From contig NC_073696.1 in the NCBI RefSeq assembly GCF_029784165.1, positions 174,830,912-174,894,911 of the forward strand: DNA of 64,000 nucleotides, in the 5' to 3' direction. Positions within the stretch are counted from its first letter, which is position 1. Each line of letters starts with the position of its first letter. A program made the position numbers and the translations under genes. Shown here piece after piece: positions 22,446 to 39,303 of the stretch. This DNA comes from Wyeomyia smithii. Lineage: Eukaryota; Arthropoda; Insecta; Diptera; Culicidae. The notes beneath the pieces are model-generated. The model made no database searches. It was not told the origin of the DNA and worked only from the letters and a program-made list of their open reading frames with translations.

Positions 22446-25207
22446 CATAATTAAAAAAAAGTTTTCAACGATCGTGCATGTTTATGTATATTTTAAAGCT
22501 CAATTCAATTGCTTAAAATGTGTACTATAGTCTGAACAATTGGGCGACAGTGGATACCGTATAAGCATGTCAAGAGAGTATTTCATACGAGCCCTGCGTA
22601 ATATCCTGTTAGGTATGATCAATGTTATAAAAAAAATTACTCAAAGGTTCGTCATGCCGTCCAATTTGTTATATATACAGGCCATGTTCATGGCCGTCTA
22701 CCAAGACACATACATACAAATATTGAAGACGATCGTTTCAATAACGGGACCTATCACTTCACAAAGCCAAACTACATTGTCTATAGCAAGATGTAAATTG
22801 CGAAGACTTATTACTTTGCTATGAATTGACGGTGAAAAGTTACACCATATACATCAATGAGATTTCGTATCATTGTAATTGTTAGACGCCCGATCGATCA
22901 TTTAATCACCTCACAGACAGTTCACCTGCATTGTACTTTAGAACTTTTTATACCATATTGGTTGATCGATACCTAGTAATAGAGGGTGAAATTACTTCCC
23001 TAGTTACTTTTTGGTAGTGTGCAAATGTTTAGCAATAAATGTACGCGCGAGTTTATTTTTTTTAAGGTAGGTAACAGCAACTTGTTAACAGATGCTTCTG
23101 ATACAGAAAGATGTTGCTTGCTGGTATCGTACCTGCCTAGTAAGCATTGAATTTCTCGTAAAACAGATTATTATTATTATTATCATTTGAATAGAGAATA
23201 GAATATGGCAAATTAGCAAATATAGGATATTTTGATGCATATATTTTTGACCCTAACCGGAAATCAATATAATGTTGTGGTGTAAGTTAAAACAAGAAAC
23301 GAATTTAGTTCGAAACTTCTTTTGTCTTCGAGATATATATACCACAATTGGACCCCCGGGCCTTGGTTGGTCTCCGTTGGTAAAAGAAAGCAAGGTATAA
23401 ATTTACGAACTCGTTTTATGCGAGTGATACGTGCGAGGTCAACAAACAAATGCATCGCCTTAGGTTAAAGCAGTGGAAGGCACTGGCTGTGTACAAGTAA
23501 TGCGCCTTGCTGCATTTACAAGCAAGACGAAACCAACTGAACTAAAATTGTCTGACCTGTTGGTCCAGGTGAAACTCCCTTTCGCTCTGGTTGATGAGAG
23601 TTGACAAGGCTGTAGAATGGCTTTTGGAGAGCTGTACTTTACTCGGCCAAGTCACATTCATGACGTTCGCTGCTTCAAAGATGCTGACGTAGCTTTGTAT
23701 TCGAAAACTTTTTAAGGCTCGACAAATATTTGCACTAAAAGCTGCTTTAATTTTTATAAGTGATTGTTAGAACAAACATCTTCAATTTTTAATGCAAACT
23801 ATTCATTCAAAATAAAAAAAAATCATATTCAAGTCTAAAATTTGTTTTTTTGAATAATGTTGTTTCTATTTAGATCAGTTAGATAATGAATTAAATTTCG
23901 AAAGTCAAAAATTTCTTGATTGTGTAAAATATAGTAATTTTGCACTATCCTTTCGCGAGTAGCTTTCAAAGTTCAGCAATAAACATACAAGAAAACAAAA
24001 TTCGGAACAAAGAGAGAATATGAATGGTTCTATAAAAGGCTAATCTAAACATTGACTGAGTCATAAAACGATAGGGAAGCGAGTTTTTAGGAAGCATTAT
24101 ATAGAATGAAATATATAAGAAAAAGGAAAAAGCTTCTTCGCATTCTCAGACAGCATTAACTTGAAAAATCACAGACGTGTTAATTTGGAACATGTGTGCC
24201 CCTGACTGGAATCCATCGCATGAAACATAGCGCAGGCCCAACAGGGGATATTTCTTCACTAAATAATAATTGTAATGATAAAGTTTTTCAACAATTGAGA
24301 GTACTATATTTTAAGTAGTGTGTCTTCCTTTGTCGCTTAAACTAATTTCATTTACCCAATTTAGGGCAATGTCCAGAGTTTAATCACGATTAAAAAATCA
24401 AACTCAACCGACAGATATGATTTTTGTTCAATATTACATGAAATGGGTAGGTCCTAACAGAGGTCATCATCATTGGTGCGTGCGAATTACAAATCAAAGC
24501 TGGTCGCAAGGCGACCGAACCGTGATTGCATCAAATCGAAATAGCTAATCAAGCGTGATTGATTGCAAACAACCATTTGGTTCGTATTTTCGACATTCTC
24601 AGGAACTTCGACTGGCCATTCTTACCACGTCATCAAACACATGCTCGCCTTGAATTGACCCTCAAGCTGACCCGATTTGGTTTCAAACAAGTCGAAAACA
24701 CATTCAAGTTGATCGGTTGCGCTCAAAGCTTGGCAAAATACGTAAGGTGCACCAAAAGCTGAGAAGCAATGAGATAATGATGATGAGGTTAGTTTATAAT
24801 CGATTTCGGCCACTATAGTATCTGTGACTCATTCATTTTGTGTTATGTATTCGGGTCTTGAGCGACGGCAAATAATATACAAAGAAATATGACATTCAGG
24901 CAGTAGAGTATATCAAATCTTTGTCATTTTTTTGTGAAAAACGATTTACTCAAATTACACACTAGTCCACCATCTATATCTACTGCTGGCTATTTGGTTT
25001 CGAAAAAAATAAATACGGCTTTTTTTTCAAATAACTGTAATTTTATCGTAAATAGTTCATATCAATCAAATACATATATCAAATTCAAACTTCCTACAAA
25101 ATGGAAGATGATGGAAAATGATTCCTATCCTATGAAATATTATCTTCTAGTGACTCTCATCACAGATTCCTGACAAACACTAGCATTTTAAAACATTATA
25201 ATATCGT
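22446..25207. other. Non-coding sequence, possible intron of the candidate gene
   Basis: 2.8 kb with only short, unsupported frames (for example 22540-22824, 94 codons, no motif). Contains a short TTATTA run at 23168-23182. No element boundaries found. Confidence 0.4.
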
Positions 25208-25349
25208 CCCAGTTGGTCTCGAAGTACGAGTCTCGGCTCGGGAGGGACTGCTAGTGTCAGTAGGATCGTAGCACTGGCCCCGTAACTGTCCTGTGCACCA
25301 AACAGTCGAGTTCCGAATCAGAATGTAGCACCAAGGCTTTGCTTTGCAC
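25208..25349 (+). repeat. SINE family A copy with internal head deletion
   Basis: Sense orientation: CCCAGTTGGTCTCGAAGTAC, then directly GAGTCTCGGCTCGGGAGGGA, so about 35 bp of the tRNA-like arm is missing, removing part of the B box. Ends ATGTAGCACCAAGGCTTTGC. The deletion suggests a dead copy. Confidence 0.85.
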
Positions 25350-25537
25350 TTTACTTTTTAATTTTTATATTTAAGGTGTAAAATTTAGATAAGTGCACAA
25401 AATGATTGACGATCAGTGAATTTGTACTAGAAATTTATTCAAACTTTAATAGTTAAAAATATAGCCTATAAACCAAGCGATTAATATGAAAAACTCGATT
25501 GCGTCGAGAAGCCGATGAAAACAGGCTTTGTTTACAG

Positions 25538-25824
25538 CTCCAGCTGCCGGTGGCAATTTCACCATACCAGTTGAAGTACCATCATTGAAGTCATTAATTT
25601 TTCTTTTTGATGCACGACGCAACGACCAGAGGCACCAAGTCCGGCTCAATGAAACAACAAGGGAATACTGGTGCAAGTCCGGCTATTTCACCATGTACGG
25701 AAAACGAGACACCGACGGCTTACAGTCGCTGGACACAATAAACGATGACGATGGCCCCACTTCTAAAGCGCCATTCAGACTTTGCACCCTGCCGTTCACA
25801 ATATCTATGATAACTTCGAAAAGA
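25538..25824 (+). CDS. Candidate internal coding exon of an unrecognised host gene
   Basis: Preceded by CTTTGTTTACAG (acceptor, AG at 25536-25537) and followed by AAAAGA|GTAAGC (donor, GT at 25825). The 287-nt frame is open and is richer in G+C at third codon positions (TTC ACC, AAC GAC CAG, TAC TGG TGC AAG TCC) than its A+T-rich surroundings, which is a coding-like bias. The reverse strand frame is broken. The protein contains LIFLFDARRNDQ and EYWCKSGYFTMYGK, then an acidic DTINDDDG stretch. I recognise no domain. It begins 2 nt into a codon, matching the phase left by 21600-21804, and ends on a codon boundary. Confidence 0.45.
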
Positions 25825-26469
25825 GTAAGCGCAAAAGAAAGAGAGATAGATAGACAGAGAGAGAGATAGAAAAAGAAGGTGTGCAAAATCGAGTTCTACG
25901 TGGTATTGAACGGTTCGAACGGTTTAGTTGCACAGTAGAGTGTAAGTACGACGGACGATTCGCTGGAGAAATGTACAAATGAGGCCGAGGGACAGGAAAC
26001 ATCCATTTGTCTAAATACTGTAGTTGAAATGTGTACATGGAATTTAACTTGCAGTTAAGACCTGCTAGAAGGTGCGCAAAAATTCATTCCAACCATGGGT
26101 TGAGCGTGAAATCGCTATGAAATTAAAACTAAAATAATTACCTTTTGCAATTTTTTTGCAAAAAAATGCAAATCATTCCAATTTCGAACAATGCTTTGTG
26201 GCTGCGTATATCCTATATATATCCTGCATCGTATATCCTGCATTAGCCATGTTATTGAAGTAATCAAAAATAATCTAAGATAGTCTAGACACCTTTTTGT
26301 TATTGTATGGTTTCGTTCAACAAGGGCATAATTATTATTATTTTTCGTAGAAACCAATATATCTCAATAATAAGAAAGATAGAAAAAGTGTTCAAGGGAC
26401 GACTTTTTTTTCCTGTATGGACTTCCTCACTACGACCAGAATCGTAGATCTATTGTGAGATATGCCCGG
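25825..26469. other. Non-coding, purine-rich simple sequence and unassigned DNA
   Basis: Starts with a GAGA-rich run (25835-25870: AGAGAGATAGA units), then unassigned sequence. The A/G run opens frames on both strands that are not credible. Confidence 0.4.
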
Positions 26470-26897
26470 GTGTCTGCTGTATCCCGCACTTCTGTTAATA
26501 GCAATACCGCTATTGAGAAGTGGCATGCTTATTATTATTGTTCATCAGTGCTTGTGTGTAATGTGATACTCTTCCTTACATGCTTACTGTTCTACTATAC
26601 CGATACTCGTTCCTCTTGCCAAATATCACCAATTATAATTCCCTGGAGAAGTTTCGTCGTGCGTCCTTCTGGCCAGTTTTATTGATAAGAGGGACTTATT
26701 TTTTGTTAAGAGGAAGTCACGCAAAGGTATTGTAGATTTCAGCGCAAAGGAAGGGTAACTGGTGGGGAGCCTGAGAATAAACCCATGCTTAAGTCCTTTT
26801 TGACATCGGATGGCCTGGTTCTACTAAGATCCGAACCCACGACCATCCGCTTGACAAAGCGGACTCTGTAACCTTGCGGTTACGCAGCTCCTCGTAA
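26470..26897 (-). repeat. SINE family C (tRNA-derived), antisense copy
   Basis: On the - strand: head GCGTAACCGCAAGGTTACAG with B box GGGTTCGGATC, then AGTAGAACCAGGCCAT. The body carries AAAAATAAGTCCCTCTTATC, CTCCAGGGAATTATAATTGG and ACACACAAGCACTGATGA. The same landmarks in the same order occur at 47690-48050 (+), so this is a dispersed family of about 0.4 kb. Confidence 0.75.
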
Positions 26898-28457
26898 GGG
26901 AGGGATGACTTTTAGAAAAGTGTCTAAACTTTTATAAAAATCGTATACTGAAAAAAAATCATTTTCAAGACAATAAGTGGTAATCAGATATTTTTAAAAA
27001 TAAGTATTTAGATAGACAATTTAGTTGTCTTAAATTCATCTAAGCAAATTCAAATGAGCACTTTGAAGGAAAAAAGCTTTTCTAACAAACACTTTTTTAT
27101 GTCCTTCTGTAAATACGGTAACGACACTAGTTACAAAAAAGTTGTCCAGGGATTGACCGATCTTTGATGAAAAAATTGAATTTATAAAAATCGGTCATCT
27201 CGAATAATTTTTAAAATATGGTCGAAAGAGATCGGTCATCTCAAATTTCTTTCGAAATAAGGTTTTTAGATACATAATTTTGTTGCCTAAAACTGTTCTG
27301 AGCAAACTAAAAAGGGCATTCTTGAAGAAGAAAAATTTTTCTAACAAAACTTTGTCAAGCCGCTTCATGCTTGATCGTTCAGGAGTCTTTAGAAAAAGTT
27401 AGATTCATAAAAAAAACATCGGCTCTATTCAAAGGTTAGTACCCACAGATGCATTTTCAAAAAACAAAATATACAAAGTTGCTAAAGGTAGTAAGGCCTG
27501 TGGGCTACAAAGTTTCATAGAATTCTAAGAGGGTGCTGCCAACATCTGGTCGAGTTGGCACGAATTTTTTCTATAGTCAGATCATCTCTTTCCGGTGTTG
27601 TCAATATTATTTGACACAAAAAAGTTTAACGAGATAATACAATTTGTTGCCAGCGGTTAGTTCGAATGACTATAAGTTCGAGCAATGTGGTACCTTCTTT
27701 CTCATTTTCACAGAATGTAGCTCAGTACAAAAAACAAAGACGTACTCTTGCGTCAAAATTAAATATATGTGGAACTTAAAATCCGTTTGGTTTTCATAAA
27801 GCGACGACTCTATGTTTTCAACATGACTTGCATCCGCTTGCGAGAAAGCAAATGTTTTTGTTCCCCTCCAACGAATATGCTTATCTAGTCAGGTAACATT
27901 TGATTTATTTGAGAATTTTACATAGATTAAACAAATCTTCTAAACAATAAAAATATTGCAAATGAGGATTCAGGTTTAGCGCATTTCGCAAGCTGTCGAG
28001 AATTCCTGTTAATCCAAGTATTAAAAAAAAAACAAACAAATTGCACTAAGACTGTTTATGATTCTAATTAGCATTCAATGAGTCCAGTTCAATATTTCCC
28101 AGCAATATGCTCAAATGTCTACTCAAAAAGTTTCACCTGATGAGGTTTTTGGAAGACAGTTGAGAAGTAGGACATTCATCTCATATGTAATCTCGTATAT
28201 GTCATTTAAGCCAACCTGATCAACTAAACAATGTTATATTAGGTAGAGACTTGAGTACTTTTTCGGCACGCAAAGCCATAATACCAAAAATTTTGAACAG
28301 TTATCGAGTGTCCTCTTTTCATTATGCATCATTGTCTACAATCCCAATTATATTTTGTACATACTGGAGAATCTGCTATGTATTAAATACACTGGGGCCT
28401 TTTTTTTAATGCGGGTAATTTTTATGTTTTTTTAATTGCGATTTTTTTACAATAACT
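26898..28457. other. Intergenic sequence before the I-clade element
   Basis: Phrases such as AAAATCGGTCATCTC repeat at about 27186 and 27231 (the latter as AGATCGGTCATCTC), with AGATAGACAATTT / AGATACATAATTT, so part of 26930-27360 is a diverged direct duplication of about 250 bp. No gene seen. Confidence 0.4.
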
Positions 28458-28470
28458 AAATAAATTATTT

Positions 28471-28906
28471 ACATTTCCGCGTCGAACACTCGACAGAAAC
28501 GGACGTGCAAAGTGGTCGTTCTATTACAATCCGGTCCGTGTGTACGAATAGCCAAACAAAAGAGTGTATTATTCGCGCTAAAGGCCAACTAGATTGTGAG
28601 TTGTGTCGCTACGTTCTGTACCCGGCTCGCAACTTTGGCTGTATTGGTGCAAAATACCAGCTGCAGTTTTGATCTGTGCACAGTGAATAGATCTTTCTAA
28701 TTCAAGGCCATCATTTGACAGTCGAGTCGTGTCGCTGTGCTGAGTGATCTCACACCCGGCTCACTGCTGGTGGCTGTATTGGTGCTGCTGTACTGGTGCT
28801 GCTGGCTGCTTTGGGTGCAGCTTCGAACGATCGGACAACCACTGCTGGAAGGAAGAAGTAAATAGGTACGTGTTCTTGTCGGCGCTAGTGCGCTACATTT
28901 AGCGCG
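28471..28906 (+). promoter_or_regulatory. 5' leader / internal promoter of the I-clade element
   Basis: GGACGTG (28501-28507) resembles the downstream promoter element used by LINE internal promoters and lies about 30 nt from the 5' end. The leader contains an imperfect duplication: GGCTGTATTGGTGC occurs at about 28637 and 28772, each preceded by a CACCCGGCTC / TACCCGGCTC motif. Confidence 0.6.
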
Positions 28907-29515
28907 ATGGATATAGATCCCTCGCCACCCGTGCCACCATCCCCGAACCCCCCTGACCCTGACCCTTCTGTTACCCCCTCCCCTGTTCATTCTCCAGTCC
29001 CCCCTCGCCCCAGGCTTTACCCGGACGGATCTCAACAGGGCAGCTATACTGTTTATTTTCGTCCAAAGGCAGGAGTGAATTCAAAGCGATTAAACATACT
29101 GCAAATTTTTAAAGACCTGACGAAGGCCGTGACCGAAATTTCCAAGGTCCGACCTAACAAGCTCCGTGTCGTGGTCAGTGATCTGGCACAGGCCAATGCT
29201 ATCGCTTGCTCTGAGCTCTTCACACGCGAGTATCGCGTTTACATACCCGCACGAGACGTGGAGATCGACGGTGTCATAACCGATTCGAGTCTGTCTGTCG
29301 AGTGTATCCTTAAAAGCGCAACCGGTTGCTTCAAAAATACCGAAACACAGGCGAAGATTTTGGATTGTAAGCAATTGCGGTCCATGTCTCTCGTCGGCGG
29401 TAAAAAAGTTTACACTCCGTCAGACTCGTTTCGCGTTACGTTTGCGGATCTGCACTCCCTAGCCACGTCTCGATCGACCGGGCTCGTCTGCCTGTGCGAT
29501 TGTATGTACCCCGTG
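28907..29515 (+). pseudogene. I-clade ORF1 (gag-like), N-terminal part before a frameshift
   Basis: The start MDIDPS opens a proline-rich tail (residues 1-40, PSP/PDPDP repeats), followed by an RRM-like region (about residues 45-195, GSYTVYFRPKAG to FRVTFADLHSL). The frame is lost at about 29490-29515: the true continuation is in another frame at 29494 and begins with zinc knuckles. A single small indel explains this. ORF1 proteins of this clade bind the element RNA and form cytoplasmic particles; that role is known for the family and not shown here. Full ORF1 would be about 450 residues, normal for the clade. Confidence 0.85.
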
Positions 29516-30267
29516 TTATGAATTGCACCAATTGCAAGCAGTTAGGCCACACAGCCGCCTACTGCTGCAATAAGGCACGATGTAGCAAGTGTGGGGAGAC
29601 TCATGCGGAAGATTCTTGCAGTGTTAATGCTGAAAAATGTATTCATTGTGGGGAAAACCAGCATGAGCTCTCCACATGCCCGGTGTACATGCAGCGCAGA
29701 GATAAAATCAAGCGGTCACTTAAGGAGCGTTCAAAGCGTTCTTATGCTGAGATGCTGAAGAAGACCGTGACCACTTCTATCATAACATCGAACCCCTTTG
29801 ATCTGTTGTCCTCTGATGAAACCGATTCTGACGATTCATCAGCGGGAACATCTTATGCCAATCCTGGGGAGTCTAGGAAGAGGAAAAATGTTTCTTCTCC
29901 TAAACTTCCCCGTAAAGGTCCTATAATTTCCCAAAGTGTAATGAAAAGTACGAACAAACCAAACAGTGCTGCGGAAAAACCGAAGCAAACTCCTCCTGGG
30001 CTTGCAAATTTAAAGTCCCAGAAGGAGTTCCCAGCACTGCCAGGAACATCTAAAACCCCAGTTGTTCCTTTTGCACAATCAGTTGATGAAACAAACTCTG
30101 GATTAGTGAAATTTTCTGACATTGCGGACTGGATTTTTGAAAATTTCAATGTACCCGACCCAATTAAAATTTTTCTTACAGCATTCCTCCCAACAGTTAG
30201 ATCATTATTGAAGCAGTTGACTGCCCAATGGCCCCTCCTTGCAGCGATTGTATCCTTCGATGCCTAA
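29494..30267 (+). pseudogene. I-clade ORF1, C-terminal part with CCHC knuckles
   Basis: Three zinc knuckles in a row: CTNCKQLGHTAAYC, CSKCGETHAEDSC (one residue shorter in the spacing before its histidine) and CIHCGENQHELSTC. A serine-rich basic linker follows (SRKRKNVSSPK, KPKQTPPG) and then a hydrophobic C-terminus ending near WPLLAAIVSFDA. The first residues (MRLYVPRV) are in fact internal, since the frame continues from the upstream half after a frameshift. The stop at 30265-30267 overlaps the start region of ORF2 (30239 or the later ATG at 30281), a usual arrangement for two-ORF LINEs. Confidence 0.85.
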
Positions 30268-31420
30268 TTCAACTGCGTATATGAAAGATTCTATCTCTGT
30301 CTTACAGTGGAATTGTAGAAGTATTTTACCAAAAATTGATTCGTTTGAAGTTTTGATAAATAAAAACAAATGCGATGCATTTTCCCTTTGTGAAACTTGG
30401 CTTACTTCAAATATTGATCTCAACTTCCATGATTTTAATATTATTCGCCTTGATCGAGACACCCCATATGGAGGAGTACTTTTAGGGATTAAAAAGTGCT
30501 ATTCTTTCTATCGTATTAACCTCCCCTCGATTCCAGGCATCGAAGTTGTCGCATGTCAAATGACAATACAAGGTAAAGAGCTTTGTATTGCCTCAATATA
30601 TATTCCTCCCAGAGCACAGGTTGGGCAACGGCTGCTCTTTGATTTAATAGAACTTCTTCCCTCGCCACGTTTGATTTTGGGAGACTTCAACTCTCATGGT
30701 GTGGCTTGGGGTTCCCCTTACAATGATAACCGCTCCTCTCTAATCTATAACCTTTGCGATGACTTCGACATGACTATTTTAAACAACGGTGAAATGACAC
30801 GTATCCCGAAACCTCCAGCGCGCCCAAGCGCTTTGGATCTATCCTTATGTTCGACGTCGCTACGGTTGGATTGCACATGGAAGGTAATCCTCGATCCTCA
30901 CGGTAGCGACCATCTGCCTATTCTTATTTCAATTACAAACGGGTCAACTCGCATGCGACCAATTGACATTCCGTATGACCTCACACGGAATGTCGATTGG
31001 AAGTTATACGAGGAAATGATTTCAAAGGCGGTCGAGTCGATTCAACATCAACCACCACTTGAAGAATACAATTTCCTCGCGGGCTTGATTCTCGACGCCG
31101 CGTTGCAAGCCCAAACGAAGAAATATCCCGGCGTAACGATCAAAGAACGGCCTCCCACTCCGTGGTGGGACCAAGAGTGCTCCGATGTCTACACGCAAAG
31201 ATCCGACGCGTTTTTGGCCTTCCAGAAGGGAGGTATACCCGACGACTATATACGGTATTCGGAGCTTAATACCAAGCTTAAAAGCCTGGCTAAAGCAAAG
31301 AAACGCGGATATTGGCGTCGGTTCGTGAACGAGACGTCGAGGGAGACATCGATGAGTACTCTTTGGAACACAGCCCGAAGAATGCGGAATCGCGTAACGG
31401 TCAACGAAAGCGAGGAGTTT
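30239..31420 (+). pseudogene. I-clade ORF2, endonuclease portion
   Basis: APE-type endonuclease/exonuclease/phosphatase domain, residues about 18-228. Visible landmarks are LQWNCRS (Asn25), CETWL (Glu52), IYIPP, LGDFNSHG, ALDLSLCS and the terminal SDHLPI histidine motif, so the catalytic set looks intact. This domain nicks target DNA to prime reverse transcription. The linker toward the polymerase (WWDQECSDVY, YWRRFVNETS) is also typical. The reading frame breaks at about 31418 inside FQVGGYLI, where the sequence should switch to SSRWIFDFARK in the next frame. The start could be 30239 or the ATG at 30281 just before SISVLQWN. Confidence 0.88.
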
Positions 31421-33549
31421 CAAGTCGGTGGATATTTGATTTTGCCAGGAAAGTATGTCCGGACTCTGTTCCTGCGCAAAACTTTGTTCGCGATACGTCT
31501 CCGGGTCACGACGCGATAGAATCACCTTTTACGATGGCAGAATGTTCAGTTGCCCTCCTGTCCTGTAACAATAACGCGCCTGGGTTAGATAGAATCAAAT
31601 TCAACTTGTTGAAGAATCTACCCGGCAATGCCAAGAGGCGCTTGTTGAACTTGTTCAATAAGTTCCTGGAGCAAAACATTGTACCGCAGGATTGGAGGCA
31701 AGTGAAGGTGATCGCCATCCAAAAACCAGGGAAACCAGCTTCTGATCATAACTCTTATAGGCCGATTGCAATGCTATCCTGTATCCGGAAATTGATGGAA
31801 AAAATGATACTCCGTCGTTTAGACCATTGGGTCGAATCAAATGGTCTACTATCAGATACTCAATTTGGCTTCCGCCGCGCCAAAGGGACGAATGATTGTC
31901 TTGCGTTGCTTTCAACAGATATTCAGCTGGCGTTTGCTCGCAAAGAACAAATGGCGTCTGCGTTCTTGGACATTAAGGGGGCTTTTGATTCCGTTTCTAT
32001 TGACATTCTTTCGGGTGAACTTCACCGACAAGGATTTTCTCCAATTTTGAACAATTTTTTGCACAATTTGTTGTCCGAAAAGCACATGCATTTTACGCAC
32101 GGCGATTTGGCAACTTTTCGAATTAGCTACATGGGTTTTCCCCAGGGCTCATGTTTAAGCCTCCAATATGTAAATGACATCGACGAATGTCTGGCAAATT
32201 CATGCACGATAAGACAACTTGCAGACGACAGTGTAATCTCTGTTACAGGAGCCAAAGCTGCCGATTTGCAAGGACCATTGCAAGATACCTTGGACAATTT
32301 GTCTGCTTGGGCTTTACAGCTAGGTATCGAATTCTCTCCGGAGAAGACTGAGATAGTAGTTTTTTCTAGGAAGCATGAACCTGCTCAGCTTCAAACACAA
32401 TTAATGGGTAAAACGATTTCTCAGGTTTTGGTACACAAATATCTTGGTGTCTGGTTCGACTCTAAAGGCACCTGGGGTTGTAACGTGAGGTATCTGATGA
32501 AAAAATGTCAACAAAGAGTGAATTTTCTTCGTACAATAACCGGACAATGGTGGGGAGCCCACCCAGGAGACCTTATAAGGCTTTACCAAACAACGACACT
32601 GTCTGTTATTGAGTACGGGTGTTTCTGCTTCCGCTCCGCAGCAAACACACATTTGATCAAACTGGAGCGAATACAATATCGTTGTTTGCGTATCGCCTTG
32701 GGTTGCATGCAATCGACCCATACGATGAGTTTGGAGATCTTAGCTGGAGTACTACCATTGAAGAACCGCTTCTGGAGCCTGTCTTCTCGTATTCTAATCA
32801 AATGTGAGGTCTTGAACCGTCCCGTGATTGAAAATTTTGAAAGGTTAATCGAACTTAATTCTCAAACCCGTTTTATGACATTGTATTTCAATCACATGTC
32901 CCAAAATATTAACCCTTCTTCGAATATTCCAAATCGTGTCGACTTATCAAATACTTCTGATTCTACTGTGTTTTTCGATACATCCATGATAGAAAAAACT
33001 CGTGGAATCCCGGATCATTTACGCGTGCAGCAGATCCCTAAATTTTTTTCCAATAAATATCGAAACATCAACTGCGACAATATGTACTACACTGACGGAT
33101 CACTTCTTGATGGGTCCACTGGCTTCGGTATCTTCAATAACAATTTAACCGTCTCCCATAAGCTCGATAATCCTGCTTCTGTTTACGTCGCAGAATTAGC
33201 TGCAATTCAGTACACCCTAGGGATTATCGAAAAAATGCCCACGGACCATTATTTCATCTTTACGGACAGTCTCAGTTCCATTGAGGCTCTCCGATCGATG
33301 AAAGATGTTAAGCACTCTCCGTATTTCCTGGGGAAAATACGGGAACATCTGAGTGCTTTATCCGAAAAATCTACTCAGATTACCTTAGCGTGGGTCCCTT
33401 CTCACTGCTCGATACCGGGTAATGAGAAAGCGGACTCTTTGGCTAAGGTGGGCGCAACAAACGGTGATATTTATGAAAGACCAATTGCCTTTAATGAATT
33501 TTTCGCATTTGTACGTCAGAATACGATCATCAGTTGGCAAAATTCTTGA
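31421..33549 (+). pseudogene. I-clade ORF2, reverse transcriptase and RNase H portion
   Basis: Numbered from the ATG of the open frame at 31312; only the part after about 31420 is genuine. Polymerase motifs include PGLDRIKFNLLKNL, PGKPASDHNSYRPIAML, FGFRRAKGTND, FLDIKGAFDSVS (motif A), GFPQGSCLS (motif B) and QLADD (motif C, Asp305-306). Between motifs B and C the usual stretch after SCLS is shortened by about four residues (SCLSLQYVNDIDE), so the polymerase is probably dead. RNase H follows: TDGS (Asp595), AELAAI (Glu628), TDSLSS (Asp652) and EKADSLAK (Asp708) with WVPSHCSIPGN. The frame ends at 33549 after a frameshift. Confidence 0.9.
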
Positions 33550-33932
33550 CCAAGGGGGAACTGGGAAGGTGGTTACATTCCATAATCCCCAAGGTGTCGA
33601 CGAACCCGTGGTTCAAGGGGTTGGATGTAGGTTGGGATTTCATTTGCGTGATGTCCCGGCTTATGTCCAATCACCATAGATTTGACGCGCATCTTCGTCG
33701 TGTTGGGCTCGGGGAAAGTGGTATCTGTGCCTGTGGTGAAGGTTATCACGACATAGAGCACGTTGTTTGGTCATGCCCTGTACACCGTGACGCCAGGTCT
33801 AGATTAATATCTTCCCTGCAGGCCGAAGGTAGGCAGCCGGCTGTTCCTGTTCGTGATGTCTTGGCGAGCCGTGACCTATCCTACATGTCCCTTATATACG
33901 TTTTCCTGAAATCCATCCACGCCCCAGTTTAG
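33534..33932 (+). pseudogene. I-clade ORF2, C-terminal Cys/His domain after a frameshift
   Basis: Continues the protein in a new frame: LGRWLHSIIPKV, then the motif CACGEGYHDIEHVVWSCP (C-x-C-x4-H-x3-H-x4-C), commonly found after the RNase H in I-like and related LINEs. Ends at TAG 33930-33932, followed by the 3' untranslated region. The shift lies near the AAGGGGGAA run at 33551-33559, a slippage-prone site. Confidence 0.85.
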
Positions 33933-34340
33933 TCCTTTCCCCTTCCGCCTACATCCAACCAAACGACAAGAACACGTTAAGACCCCGGATCCGGAAACAG
34001 CATTCAGACCCGCACGATACTCTCAAGGCCCGATGGAAACAACCCAATATGCCAGTCCGTAATATCTTGGCCCAGCAGCGGAACAAATTTAATATGCTGC
34101 TTACCTATGGCAATGAAAATCATCAAACAGCAAACCTGTGCTTTTAATGCAAAATATTCTAGCTTTAAGTTAGATTTAGTTTCAGCTCGTAGTCGGCAGC
34201 GAGGATAAAAAATTTGCTTTTAGTTATTAAGATACTTTAGAAAGTAAGCTACCAGATATAATTGGCGCCGTTAAACATTGAATTGTATTTGTGCCGTGTC
34301 AAATAAACTATAGATGAAGAAAAAAATAAATAAATTATTT

Positions 34341-39209
<4,869 letters not shown>

Positions 39210-39303
39210 ATGATTGGCTGTAATTTTCGAAGAATTTTGCTGGGGAAAATGACTTTTGTCAGCACTGATTACAATACAAAGGACAAGCCACGAAATATTG
39301 AAA
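39210..39303 (+). CDS. Candidate first coding exon (31 codons), unrecognised
   Basis: ATG in the context GAAAATGATT, open for 31 codons (starts MIGCNFRRILLGKM, ends KPRNIE) plus one nucleotide, then a strong donor GAAA|GTGAGT (GT at 39304). The combination of leader-like upstream sequence, ATG and a near-consensus donor is suggestive only. It is too short for codon statistics and no domain is recognisable. Confidence 0.3.

Larger units (their letters stand above)
28471..34327 (+). mobile_element. I-clade non-LTR retrotransposon, near full length, inactivated
   Basis: 5.86 kb flanked by the 13-bp target duplication AAATAAATTATTT (28458-28470 and 34328-34340). Layout: 5' leader with promoter-like GGACGTG at 28501-28507 (about +31), gag-like ORF1 with three CCHC knuckles, ORF2 with endonuclease, reverse transcriptase, RNase H and a C-terminal Cys/His motif, then a 0.4-kb 3' region ending GATGAAGAAAAAAATAAA. 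RNase H plus triple-knuckle ORF1 points to the I clade. Frameshifts near 29500, 31418 and 33545 and a short deletion in the polymerase core make it defective. Confidence 0.9.

Noticed and set aside
29853..30149. Antisense frames within the I-clade element (also 31022-31525 and 32401-32721)
   Set aside because: Shadows of ORF1 and ORF2; sense frames carry all domain motifs.
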